NCBI GenBank assembly: GCA_036265325.1
Contig: DATAPH010000042.1
Coordinates: 1-13,104, forward strand
DNA: 13,104 bases
Direction of reading: 5' to 3'
DNA from: AC-51 sp036265325
GTDB lineage: Bacteria > Actinomycetota > UBA4738 > HRBIN12
The stretch's first letter is position 1. Each line of letters begins with the position of its first letter. Positions 1 through 5,688 of this stretch are shown here, piece by piece. Made by a program: the position numbers and the translations under genes. The notes beneath the pieces were generated by a model, which was not told the DNA's origin, did not search any database, and saw only the letters and a list, made by a program, of their open reading frames with translations.

Positions 1-237
1 CTCGGGGTGGAGGTCCCGGGACACCATCTTGTACGGCTTGCCGATCTGGATGACGTGGTCGACGCCGGCCATCTGCCGCCAGTCGATCGACTTGAACCGC
101 TCGGTGTCGCCGACGAGCCCGATGATCGTGTGCACCGTGCCGCGGGAGACGAACGCCTCGCCGCCGTTGGCGCGGACGCGTTCGGCGACGGCGTCGATAT
201 CGCCGTCGCTGGCGCTGTGCTCCATCACGATGACCAT
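1..237 (-). CDS. aroF: DAHP synthase, class I (3-deoxy-7-phosphoheptulonate synthase), N-terminal part only
   Basis: First enzyme of the shikimate pathway, condensing phosphoenolpyruvate with erythrose 4-phosphate in the cytoplasm. Only the first 79 residues lie in the window; the gene runs off the left edge. They form the small ferredoxin-like N-terminal regulatory domain of the AroF/AroA-Ibeta type: an MVIVM start, then a GDTERF segment, a GVDHVIQI strand and the PYKMVSRDLHPE linker that leads into the TIM barrel in this family. In relatives this domain carries allosteric control by aromatic products or fuses to chorismate mutase. The ATG at 237 has a good ribosome binding site, GGAGG at 251-247, nine bases upstream. 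The 150 bases upstream hold an aromatic leader peptide and alternative hairpins, so expression is probably attenuated by aromatic amino acid supply. Identity rests on the N-terminal pattern alone; the catalytic barrel is not visible. Confidence 0.85.
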   Translation of the reverse strand, partial: MVIVMEHSASDGDIDAVAERVRANGGEAFVSRGTVHTIIGLVGDTERFKSIDWRQMAGVDHVIQIGKPYKMVSRDLHPE

Positions 238-287
238 GTGGTCGAACCTCCACGTTCGGGCCGGGTCGCACAGCCCGGGAAGTCGAA

Positions 288-311
288 ACCCCGGGCGGTT
301 CGGCCCGGGGT
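288..311 (-). terminator. Attenuator hairpin upstream of aroF
   Basis: A 9-bp stem (311-303 with 296-288; core CCCCGGGC/GCCCGGGG, closed by an A-U pair) with a six-base loop. Three U residues follow, counting the one in the closing pair, then CGACUU. The U-tract is short for a classical intrinsic terminator. Two competing pairings exist. The 5' arm (314-308) can pair with leader codons 13-15 (355-348) through seven base pairs and one bulge. The 3' arm GCCCGGG can instead pair with CCCGGGC at 279-273. Further downstream, CUUCC (282-278) could pair with the aroF Shine-Dalgarno GGAGG (251-247), so the effect could be on translation rather than termination. Confidence 0.6.
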
Positions 312-337
312 CGCTGGCTGCTCGGTGCGGCTGGCGA

Positions 338-391
338 CTACGCCGGGGCGGACCCGACGTAGAAGAACCACGAACCGATGATGTGCTGCAT
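338..391 (-). CDS. Aromatic leader peptide of the DAHP synthase gene (17 aa)
   Basis: A short ORF encoding MQHIIGSWFFYVGSAPA, ending in TAG. Codons 8-11 (370-359) read Trp-Phe-Phe-Tyr, so all three aromatic amino acids that are end products of the downstream DAHP synthase pathway are sampled in one run. It starts 13 bases after the nadB stop codon and ends 100 bases before the aroF start. No Shine-Dalgarno sequence precedes the ATG. Either the message is leaderless, from the promoter-like elements at 399-427, or ribosomes finishing nadB reinitiate here. Stalling at the aromatic codons would leave 348-355 free to pair with 308-314 and block the hairpin at 288-311. The peptide itself probably has no function beyond being translated. 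The composition and context are seen directly; the regulatory role is inferred by analogy with trp and phe leader peptides. Confidence 0.75.
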   Translation of the reverse strand: MQHIIGSWFFYVGSAPA

Positions 392-398
392 CGCGGCA

Positions 399-427
399 AT
401 GGTGTCAGACGGGTGCAGGGCTGGCAA
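399..427 (-). promoter_or_regulatory. Candidate promoter of the aromatic leader and aroF
   Basis: On the minus strand TTGCCA (427-422, five of six to the -35 consensus) is followed after exactly 17 bases by CACCAT (404-399, with the -10 key bases A2, A5 and T6). The A of the leader ATG lies eight bases past the last base of the hexamer, so transcription would begin on the ATG and give a leaderless leader peptide. The elements overlap the 3' end of nadB, so aroF could be driven both from here and by read-through from the nad operon. Prediction from sequence only. Confidence 0.45.
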
Positions 428-1883
428 GCGTTGACCAGCCCCGATGGTCCACCACCTGACGTACCGCCCAGGCCGGATCGGGGGCGGGATGGTCGACGCG
501 GAAGTGGCCACCACGGCTCTCCGTCCGCCGGAACGCGGCCTCGCTCATGAGCCATGCCACGAGCGTGGCCGCGCGACCGCCACCCGGGTCCGCCGCCGAC
601 GCCAGCTCCGCGGCGAGCTTGTCGAGCTCGGGTCCGTCGCGCCGAACCCCGAGGAACCGGTCGGCGCGCTCCCGGATGGCGGGCAGCGCCATCGCGCCGG
701 TGGGCTCGGCGTCCGGCGCGTCCACGGGCTGTGGCGTCCGAAGCACGCCGCCGTCCGCGGTCGCGGCGCGCTTGCCGAAGACCAGCGCCTCGGCCAGCGA
801 GTTCGAGGCGAGCCGGTTCGCGCCGTGGACGCCGGTGTTCGCAACCTCTCCGGCTGCGAACAGCGCCGGGACACTGGTTCGCCCCCAGAGGTCGGTGAGC
901 ACGCCGCCCATGCAATAGTGCGCGGCCGGTGCGACCGGCACGGGCTCGGTTGCGATGTCGAGCCCCACCTCACGGCATTGCTCGTCGGCCGTCGGGAACC
1001 GCTTCGCCACGTTCGGAACCGCCGTCGCGTCGAGGTACACCGGGGCACCGGTCTCCTCGCGTACCTTGAGCACGGCGCGCGCGACGACGTCACGCGGCGC
1101 GAGGTCGCCGAGCGGATGGAACCGATCCATGAACCGCTCGCCGTCGGCGTCGCGCAGCACGGCGCCCTCACCACGCAACGCCTCGGTCAAAAGCCGGGCC
1201 GGGCGTCCCGGCACGTCGAGCGCGGTGGGATGGAACTGCACGAACTCGAGGTCGGCGAGCGCGGCCCCCGCGTGCCAGGCGAGCGCCATCCCTTCGCCGA
1301 CCGATGTGTCGGGACCGGTGCGCCGGCCGAAGATGCCGCAGGCGCCGCCCGTCGCGAGCACGACGCGGTCGGCGGTCACGAGCGCGCCGCCCTCGATCCG
1401 CACGCCCGTTGCCGCACCGCCGTCGCCGGTTTCGATCCCGACGGCCCGCGCGTCCACGCGGACGATGCCGGTGTGCCGCTCCACCTCCTCCTCGAGGAAG
1501 CGGTGGAGCGCGCGGCCCGACCGGTCACCGCCCGCATGGTGGACGCGTCTGCGTGAATGTCCCCCCTCCAATGCGGAGTCGCTCTCATCGAAGCGCATGC
1601 CCATCGTGCGCAGTTCGGCCACCGCTTGGGGCGCCTCGCGCACGAGCACATCGACAGCTGCCGGATCGCACAGCCCGGCGCCCGCAGCGATGGTGTCGGC
1701 CGCGTGCTGTTCAGGCGAGTCATCCGCCGCCGCGACGGCGGCGACACCGCCCTGCGCCCAGGCCGTCGCCGTCAACTCGGCGGCGCCGGGTGCGATCACC
1801 GTGACCGCGCCGCGCTCCGACGCATGCAGCGCGCACCACAGGCCGGCGGCGCCCGCGCCGATCACGACCGTGCGCGCGCTCAC
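405..1883 (-). CDS. nadB: L-aspartate oxidase
   Basis: FAD enzyme that oxidises L-aspartate to iminoaspartate, the first step of bacterial quinolinate and NAD synthesis; the product passes to NadA. The 492-residue protein has the dinucleotide-binding GAGAAG motif at 9-14, the WAQGG segment at 42-46 and EGGHSRRR at 106-113. It also has QFHPTAL at 216-222, EALRGEGAVLRD at 234-245, PRDVVARA at 263-270, AHYCMGG at 321-327 and HGANRLASNSL at 353-363. His218, Arg264, His322 and Arg357 sit where E. coli NadB has its substrate-binding and catalytic His244, Arg290, His351 and Arg386, judged by eye. It is shorter than E. coli NadB (540 aa), mainly in the C-terminal helical domain. The GTG at 1883 overlaps the nadA stop by four bases (GTGA) and directly precedes the FAD motif; a longer in-frame reading to 2060 would run into nadA and is not used. 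Third gene of nadCAB. Confidence 0.95.
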   Translation of the reverse strand: MSARTVVIGAGAAGLWCALHASERGAVTVIAPGAAELTATAWAQGGVAAVAAADDSPEQHAADTIAAGAGLCDPAAVDVLVREAPQAVAELRTMGMRFDESDSALEGGHSRRRVHHAGGDRSGRALHRFLEEEVERHTGIVRVDARAVGIETGDGGAATGVRIEGGALVTADRVVLATGGACGIFGRRTGPDTSVGEGMALAWHAGAALADLEFVQFHPTALDVPGRPARLLTEALRGEGAVLRDADGERFMDRFHPLGDLAPRDVVARAVLKVREETGAPVYLDATAVPNVAKRFPTADEQCREVGLDIATEPVPVAPAAHYCMGGVLTDLWGRTSVPALFAAGEVANTGVHGANRLASNSLAEALVFGKRAATADGGVLRTPQPVDAPDAEPTGAMALPAIRERADRFLGVRRDGPELDKLAAELASAADPGGGRAATLVAWLMSEAAFRRTESRGGHFRVDHPAPDPAWAVRQVVDHRGWSTLASPAPV

Positions 1884-2890
1884 TCGCTGAACACCGGACC
1901 GGCCGGCACCGTGCGGCCCGCCGTCGGACCGATGGCGATCATCCGCTCGACCGCCGCGCGCGCACGCACCGCGATGTCCGGCGGCACGTCGATCTCGAAG
2001 ACACCATCGCGGAGCGACGTCAACAGGTTCTCCGGCGTGATCATCTTCATGTACTTGCACTCGGCCTTGCGGTCGATCGGCACGAACTCTTTGTCCGGTC
2101 GGGCGCGGCGCAGCTGGTGCAAGATCCCCGTCTCGGTGGCCACGAGGAACCGGTGATGCGGGGATGCTTCTGCCTCGGTCACCATGCCTCCCGTCGAGAG
2201 CACCTTCGTGCGGTCGGCGGGCAGCTCGCCCTCACCGAGGAGCCACATCACGTTCGTCGTGCAGCCGCACTCGGGGTGAACCAGCAGCTCTGCGTCCGGC
2301 TCGGCGGCGAGCTTCGCCTTCAGATCGCCGGGCTGGATGCCGGCGTGCACATGGCACTCCCCCATCCAGATGTGCATCTTCCGACCGGTCTGGCGCTCGA
2401 CGTGGGCGCCGAGGAACTGGTCCGGCAGGAACAAGATCTCTTGGTCCTGGGGGATCGAGGCGACGACGTCGGCGGCGTTGGAAGACGTGCAGCAGACATC
2501 GGACTCCGCCTTCACCTCGGCGCTCGTGTTCACGTACGCGACCACAGTGGCGCCCGGGTATTCCGCCTTCCACGCGCGCAGCTGGTCCGCGTCGATCGAG
2601 GCGGCGAGGGAACAACCGGCTTCCAGGCTCGGGAGCAGCACCGTCTTCTCGGGTGACAACAGCTTGGCCGTCTCGGCCATGAAGTGGACGCCGCAGAACA
2701 CGATGGTCGACGCGGCGGTGTCGGCCGCGATCCGTGACAGGGCGAGGGAGTCACCGACGTGGTGCGCCACGTCCTGGATCCACGGCACTTGGTAGTTGTG
2801 CGCGAGGATCACCGCGTCGCGCTCCTCGGCGAGGCGACGGACCTCGGCCGACCACTCGTCGAACGTCATCGTCGGATGCGTCTCAGCCAT
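1880..2890 (-). CDS. nadA: Quinolinate synthase A
   Basis: [4Fe-4S] enzyme that condenses iminoaspartate (from NadB) with dihydroxyacetone phosphate to quinolinate. The 336-residue protein covers the whole family. It has VILAHNYQ at 27-34, GVHFMAETAKLL at 67-78, the DVCCTSSNA segment at 131-139, MHIWMGECHVHAGI at 172-185, HPECGC at 205-210, STGGM at 232-236 and CKYMKMITPENL at 278-289. The three cluster ligands are expected to be a cysteine of the 133/134 pair, Cys208 or Cys210, and Cys278; all are present, so the enzyme looks functional. The ATG at 2890 overlaps the end of nadC by eight bases and the stop overlaps nadB by four, which indicates translational coupling in one operon. The oxygen-sensitive cluster makes NadA dependent on Fe-S assembly, which is not encoded in this window. 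Confidence 0.97.
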   Translation of the reverse strand: MAETHPTMTFDEWSAEVRRLAEERDAVILAHNYQVPWIQDVAHHVGDSLALSRIAADTAASTIVFCGVHFMAETAKLLSPEKTVLLPSLEAGCSLAASIDADQLRAWKAEYPGATVVAYVNTSAEVKAESDVCCTSSNAADVVASIPQDQEILFLPDQFLGAHVERQTGRKMHIWMGECHVHAGIQPGDLKAKLAAEPDAELLVHPECGCTTNVMWLLGEGELPADRTKVLSTGGMVTEAEASPHHRFLVATETGILHQLRRARPDKEFVPIDRKAECKYMKMITPENLLTSLRDGVFEIDVPPDIAVRARAAVERMIAIGPTAGRTVPAGPVFSE

Positions 2891-3719
2891 CGATCCCGAT
2901 CACTTCCAGCGAGACGTCCAGCGCGGGCGCCGAATGCGTGAGCCTCCCGACGGACAGCACCCGTGCGCCCGCGTCGACGAACGCACGAACGTTGTCGAGG
3001 TCGACCCCACCGGAGATCTCGAGCCGCTGCGGGTCGCCGACCTTGTCGATCGCCTGCTGCACCAGCTCGGGCGTGGGGTTGTCGAGGAGGATGCGATCGG
3101 CGTCGGCGGCGAGGGCCTCGTCCAGCTGCTCGAGCGTCTCGACCTCCACCTCGATGGGACGACCGTCGGTGCGAGCGCGACGCACCGCTTCGGTCACGCT
3201 CCCCGCGATCCGGACGTGCGTGTCCTTGATCAAGATCGCGTCGGACAGCGACGCGCGATGCAAGGTACCGCCTCCCGCCTCGACGGCTTCCCGCTCCACC
3301 GCCCGGAGACCGGGGAGCGTCTTGCGGGTGCACAGGATCGCCGCCGGCGAGGCCGCATCGACGTAGGTGCGGGTCAGGGTCGCGATGCCCGAGAGGTGCC
3401 CGAGCACGTTCAGCGCCGGCCGCTCTGCACGGAGCACCGTCCGCGCGTCGCCACGGATCAGCGCCGCACGGTCCCCGACGCGGACACGGTCGCCGTCGCT
3501 CGCCTTGCGGTCGATGTCGACGGTGGTGCCGTCGTCGACGGCAGCGACATCGAACACCGCGATCGCCGCCGCGAGGCCCGAAAGCACGCCGTCGTGCTTG
3601 ATCACGAGCTCGGCCTCGCACGACGTGCCCACCGGGATCGTCGAGCGCGACGTGATGTCGCCGCCCGGCGCGTCTTCCGCCAGGGCGATCCGAGCCAAGT
3701 CTTCGTGTTCGTGTGCCAT
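2883..3719 (-). CDS. nadC: Quinolinate phosphoribosyltransferase (decarboxylating)
   Basis: Converts quinolinate and phosphoribosyl pyrophosphate to nicotinate mononucleotide with loss of CO2, the third step of de novo NAD synthesis. The 278-residue protein shows EDAPGGDITS at 15-24, LNVLGHLSGIATLT at 103-116, CTRKTLPGLR at 130-139, GGGTLHRASLSD at 149-160, ILLDN at 210-214, ISGGV at 235-239 and VGRLTHSAPALDVSLEV at 257-273. These are the usual phosphoribosyl- and quinolinate-binding blocks. At 164-168 it reads IKDTH where most family members have IKDNH, a conservative-looking change. The ATG at 3719 is preferred over one at 3734 because AGGGA lies six bases upstream and the preceding codons look non-coding. 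It is the first gene of the nadC-nadA-nadB operon; the order differs from the nadA-nadB-nadC order of mycobacteria. It is divergent from the thioesterase gene, 60 bases apart. Confidence 0.96.
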   Translation of the reverse strand: MAHEHEDLARIALAEDAPGGDITSRSTIPVGTSCEAELVIKHDGVLSGLAAAIAVFDVAAVDDGTTVDIDRKASDGDRVRVGDRAALIRGDARTVLRAERPALNVLGHLSGIATLTRTYVDAASPAAILCTRKTLPGLRAVEREAVEAGGGTLHRASLSDAILIKDTHVRIAGSVTEAVRRARTDGRPIEVEVETLEQLDEALAADADRILLDNPTPELVQQAIDKVGDPQRLEISGGVDLDNVRAFVDAGARVLSVGRLTHSAPALDVSLEVIGIDG

Positions 3720-3736
3720 GTGCGTCCCTGTCATCC

Positions 3737-3742
3737 ATCGTA
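3737..3742 (-). promoter_or_regulatory. Candidate -10 element of the nadCAB promoter
   Basis: The only good -10 match in the 60-base divergent gap is TACGAT on the minus strand (3742-3737), 17 bases before the nadC ATG. It would give a short leader containing the AGGGA ribosome binding site. No convincing -35 lies 16-18 bases upstream, and I see no clear palindromic operator in the gap. Weak, sequence-only call. Confidence 0.35.
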
Positions 3743-3779
3743 GCGCGAGCCTGGAAGGTCCCCGTGAGACACTCCGGCG

Positions 3780-4196
3780 ATGCCGGATGCGACCGACGAC
3801 CTCGCCTCGCTGGTCGGGAGCTCGCCCTTCTACCGGTGGAGCGGGATGCGGGTCACGCACGTGGAACCCGGCTCGGTGAGCGTCTCGCTCGAGCTCGGGG
3901 AGCACCACGCCAATCTCCAAGGCTTCGCCCACGGTGGCGTGCTGGCGACCCTCGCGGACGCCGCGATGGGCCTCAGCGTGCGTAGCGCCATGGAGGCCGG
4001 CCGGCGTCACGTGACGATCGAGCTCGGCGTGCACTACCTGCGACCGATCCGCACAGGAACGGTGACCGCCACAGGGCGGGCGGTCCGGGTCGGCCGAGAC
4101 GTGGCCTACGCGGAGGCGGCGATCACCGACGAGCGAGGGACGGATCTCGCCCGCGCGAGCGGCACCTACAGCGTCACGTCGCCGCCGCCTCAGTAA
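3780..4196 (+). CDS. PaaI-family hotdog-fold thioesterase
   Basis: A 138-residue single hotdog domain likely to hydrolyse acyl- or aryl-acyl-CoA thioesters in the cytoplasm. The PaaI/DUF4442-type signature NLQGFAHGGVLATLADAAMG lies at 45-64, with the HGG turn and Asp60 at the usual catalytic position on the central helix. The strand HVTIELGVHYLRPIRTG (77-93) and the VGRDVAYAEAAITDERG segment match the family's later strands. The substrate cannot be read from sequence. There is no good Shine-Dalgarno before the ATG; GACACT at 3768-3773, six bases upstream, may be the -10 of a leaderless transcript. The gene is divergent from nadC. Its stop codon overlaps the end of the SCP2-like gene by seven bases tail to tail, so there is no room for a terminator between them. 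Confidence 0.88.
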   Translation: MPDATDDLASLVGSSPFYRWSGMRVTHVEPGSVSVSLELGEHHANLQGFAHGGVLATLADAAMGLSVRSAMEAGRRHVTIELGVHYLRPIRTGTVTATGRAVRVGRDVAYAEAAITDERGTDLARASGTYSVTSPPPQ

Positions 4197-4576
4197 GCGA
4201 CGTCGAGCGTCCCCATCGCGTCGGCGAGTTTGCCGAGCGCGCCCGCCAAGCCCATCAGCATCCCCATGTTCCCGTCGACCTTGATCTTGCCCATCATGAA
4301 CGCGGTCACCGGGTTGATCTCTCGCTTGGCGAGCGCGACGGAGGTCGCGTAGCTCTGCGTGATGGTCGCGTCGACGTTGTCGATATCGCCGGTGCCGAGC
4401 TCGATCTTGCCGTCGTGCACGATCGTCCAATAGTGGGCCGGCTCGGCGCCGTCACGCGTGATCACCTGCTGGATCCGTGCCGACTGCGTGCCGGCCGCCT
4501 GAGCGAAGTCGTTGCCCGCGTTCACGGCCTCCATGACCGCACTCGCCCACTCGTCGGACAGGAACGGGATGCTCAC
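4190..4576 (-). CDS. SCP2 sterol-binding-domain protein
   Basis: A 128-residue protein made of one sterol carrier protein 2 fold, which binds lipids or acyl-CoA in a hydrophobic tunnel. The family pattern is visible as HYWTIVHDGKIELGTG at 48-63, the DATIT strand at 69-73, and AFMMGKIKVDGNMGMLMGL at 92-110, the characteristic block ending in a glycine- and methionine-rich helix. There is no signal peptide. The GTG start at 4576 has AAGGG seven bases upstream. It lies 31 bases behind the histidine phosphatase gene on the same strand and is probably the last gene of the HTH-phosphatase-SCP2 cluster. The natural ligand is unknown; in actinomycetes such domains occur near fatty-acid or steroid metabolism genes, and the neighbouring thioesterase would fit a lipid role, but that is inference. 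Confidence 0.88.
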   Translation of the reverse strand: MSIPFLSDEWASAVMEAVNAGNDFAQAAGTQSARIQQVITRDGAEPAHYWTIVHDGKIELGTGDIDNVDATITQSYATSVALAKREINPVTAFMMGKIKVDGNMGMLMGLAGALGKLADAMGTLDVAY

Positions 4577-4607
4577 GATGTCGCCCTTCTCGATGGAAGC
4601 GGTCAGC

Positions 4608-5261
4608 CTACCGCTGATCCGGGAACAGCTCTGGTGACGTGTAGTGCGTGTCGTCGCCGAGGAACCACATCGTGCGCCGGTCGCCCTCCACCTTCACCGT
4701 GTTGATGCTCGTGTTCGGCGGAAGGAAGAACATCTCCTGGTCCTCGACCCCGAGCACGTGCCCGATGTACGCGTTGATCACGCCGCCGTGGCACACGATC
4801 CACACATCGCCGTCGGGGTGGGCCGCGACCGCGCCCTCGACCGCGTCCACCACGCGACGGCGGAACACATCCACGGGTTCGGAGTTGGGAGCGAGCACGA
4901 ACACGGGGTTCTGGAACAGCACGCGCTCGGGCATCTCGAAGTGCTCGGTGAGGAGCTCCTCGAACTCCTTCAGCTCCCAGTCGCCGAGGTGCCACTCGGC
5001 GAGGTCGTCGAGATAGGTCGCGGTCTGGCCGCTCGCCTCGAGGTACGGCGCGATCGTCTCGCGCGCGCGGGTCAGCGTGGAGCAGTAGATCGCCGCGGGC
5101 TCGGGCATCATCCGCAGGCGGCGAGTGAGCGCGACGGCCTGCTCGCGACCTGTCGCATCGAGCGGCGGGTCGGCCGCCTCGCCGCGCGGCGTCGGCGTGA
5201 GCGCGCTCGAGCGGTGGTCCGCCTTGCCGTGGCGGATCAGGTAGACACGGCGCTCCGTCAC
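4608..5261 (-). CDS. Histidine phosphatase family protein (phosphoglycerate mutase-like)
   Basis: A 217-residue branch 1 histidine phosphatase. The RHG motif is VYLIRHGKA at 6-14 with His11 as the phosphate-accepting nucleophile. STLTRARETI (61-70) supplies the second arginine, LAEWHLGDWE (87-96) the acidic catalytic residue, and VCHGGVINAYIGHVLG (156-171) the second histidine. All catalytic residues are present. Long PhoE/CobC-like relatives act on many small phosphoesters, so neither a glycolytic mutase nor alpha-ribazole phosphatase should be assumed. The GTG start at 5261 overlaps the stop of the HTH gene by four bases (GTGA) and gives the normal spacing to the RHG motif; an upstream start at 5294 would only add a tail inside that gene. 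Tight coupling with the DNA-binding protein suggests co-regulation. Confidence 0.92.
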   Translation of the reverse strand: MTERRVYLIRHGKADHRSSALTPTPRGEAADPPLDATGREQAVALTRRLRMMPEPAAIYCSTLTRARETIAPYLEASGQTATYLDDLAEWHLGDWELKEFEELLTEHFEMPERVLFQNPVFVLAPNSEPVDVFRRRVVDAVEGAVAAHPDGDVWIVCHGGVINAYIGHVLGVEDQEMFFLPPNTSINTVKVEGDRRTMWFLGDDTHYTSPELFPDQR

Positions 5262-5620
5262 GGGGCGACCGCGTCCGGGTGTCGCACGCGCCAATCTTGG
5301 GCGTAGGCCTCGACCTCTTCACGTAGCCAGATGCGGCCGCCGGCGAGGGACGCGATCGGCTCGGGGAAGTGGCCTCGGTCGATGTATGTGATCACGCGCC
5401 GCTTGTCCCAGCCCATGATGTCCGCGGCCTCCGCAACGCCTACGAGCTCGGGGACGACCTCGACGGTCAGGACGACATCGTCGCCGATCGCGTTCCGCAG
5501 CTCATCCAGGCAGCCGATCCGTGAGGTGCCGGTCACTTCGACGTACATCGGGGCGTCCAGGACACGCGCGTACCATCGCCCACCGGATCGCCATAGCCGC
5601 GCGCGCACCGGGTCCGCCAC
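5258..5620 (-). CDS. HicB-like N-terminal segment fused to an excisionase-type helix-turn-helix
   Basis: A 120-residue probable DNA-binding protein. Residues 59-106 (LVGVAEAADIMGWDKRRVITYI through WLREEVEAY) are a winged helix-turn-helix of the AlpA/excisionase/MerR type, with the recognition helix near 71-80 and the wing GHFPEPIASLAGGRIW. Residues 5-55 (RARLWRSGGRWYARVLDAPM, then a G-T-S-R turn and a short helix) resemble the beta-beta-beta-alpha of HicB-type antitoxin domains, but no HicA-like partner is next to it. Its GTG start at 5620 has no Shine-Dalgarno; TACGCT six bases upstream suggests a leaderless mRNA. An in-frame TGA nine codons upstream rules out a longer start. It leads a cluster with the histidine phosphatase and the SCP2 protein and may be autoregulated through the direct repeat at 5642-5673. 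Target genes are unknown. Confidence 0.8.
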   Translation of the reverse strand: MADPVRARLWRSGGRWYARVLDAPMYVEVTGTSRIGCLDELRNAIGDDVVLTVEVVPELVGVAEAADIMGWDKRRVITYIDRGHFPEPIASLAGGRIWLREEVEAYAQDWRVRHPDAVAP

Positions 5621-5626
5621 CGGCGG

Positions 5627-5656
5627 AGCGTATGACAGCGTCCTTCAGGCGCACAA
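5627..5656 (-). promoter_or_regulatory. Candidate leaderless promoter of the HTH-phosphatase-SCP2 cluster
   Basis: TTGTGC (5656-5651) and TACGCT (5632-5627) are separated by 18 bases on the minus strand, with the GTG start codon six bases further on. The -35 half lies inside the proximal copy of the direct repeat, so a protein bound to the repeat would block RNA polymerase. The -10 fits well; the -35 matches the consensus only in TTG. Sequence-only prediction. Confidence 0.4.
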
Positions 5657-5673
5657 GGCCTTCAGACGCACAA
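5642..5673. repeat. Tandem 15-bp direct repeat upstream of the HTH gene
   Basis: CCTTCAGGCGCACAA (5642-5656) and CCTTCAGACGCACAA (5659-5673) differ at one base and have a 17-bp period, with the palindrome AAGGCCTT at the junction. They fill the 68-base gap between the lysyl oxidase stop and the HTH gene start and overlap the predicted -35. Same-face tandem sites in front of a DNA-binding protein gene are a common layout for an autoregulatory operator. The function is inferred. Confidence 0.6.
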
Positions 5674-5688
5674 TGGGCGCCGATGGCC

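Noticed and set aside
444..1556. Long plus-strand open frames opposite nadB
   Set aside because: Such frames are expected opposite GC-rich coding sequence; they are Arg/Ala/Pro-rich without recognisable motifs, whereas the minus-strand frame is clearly NadB.
1884..2060. Upstream extension of nadB by 59 residues in the same frame
   Set aside because: It lies wholly inside nadA and has the Arg/His/Gly-rich composition of a shadow frame. The GTG at 1883 directly precedes the FAD-binding motif.
3735..4430. A 515-residue reading frame that would fuse NadC to an N-terminal extension
   Set aside because: The extra part is antisense to the thioesterase and out of frame with SCP2. NadC is full length from 3719 with a ribosome binding site.
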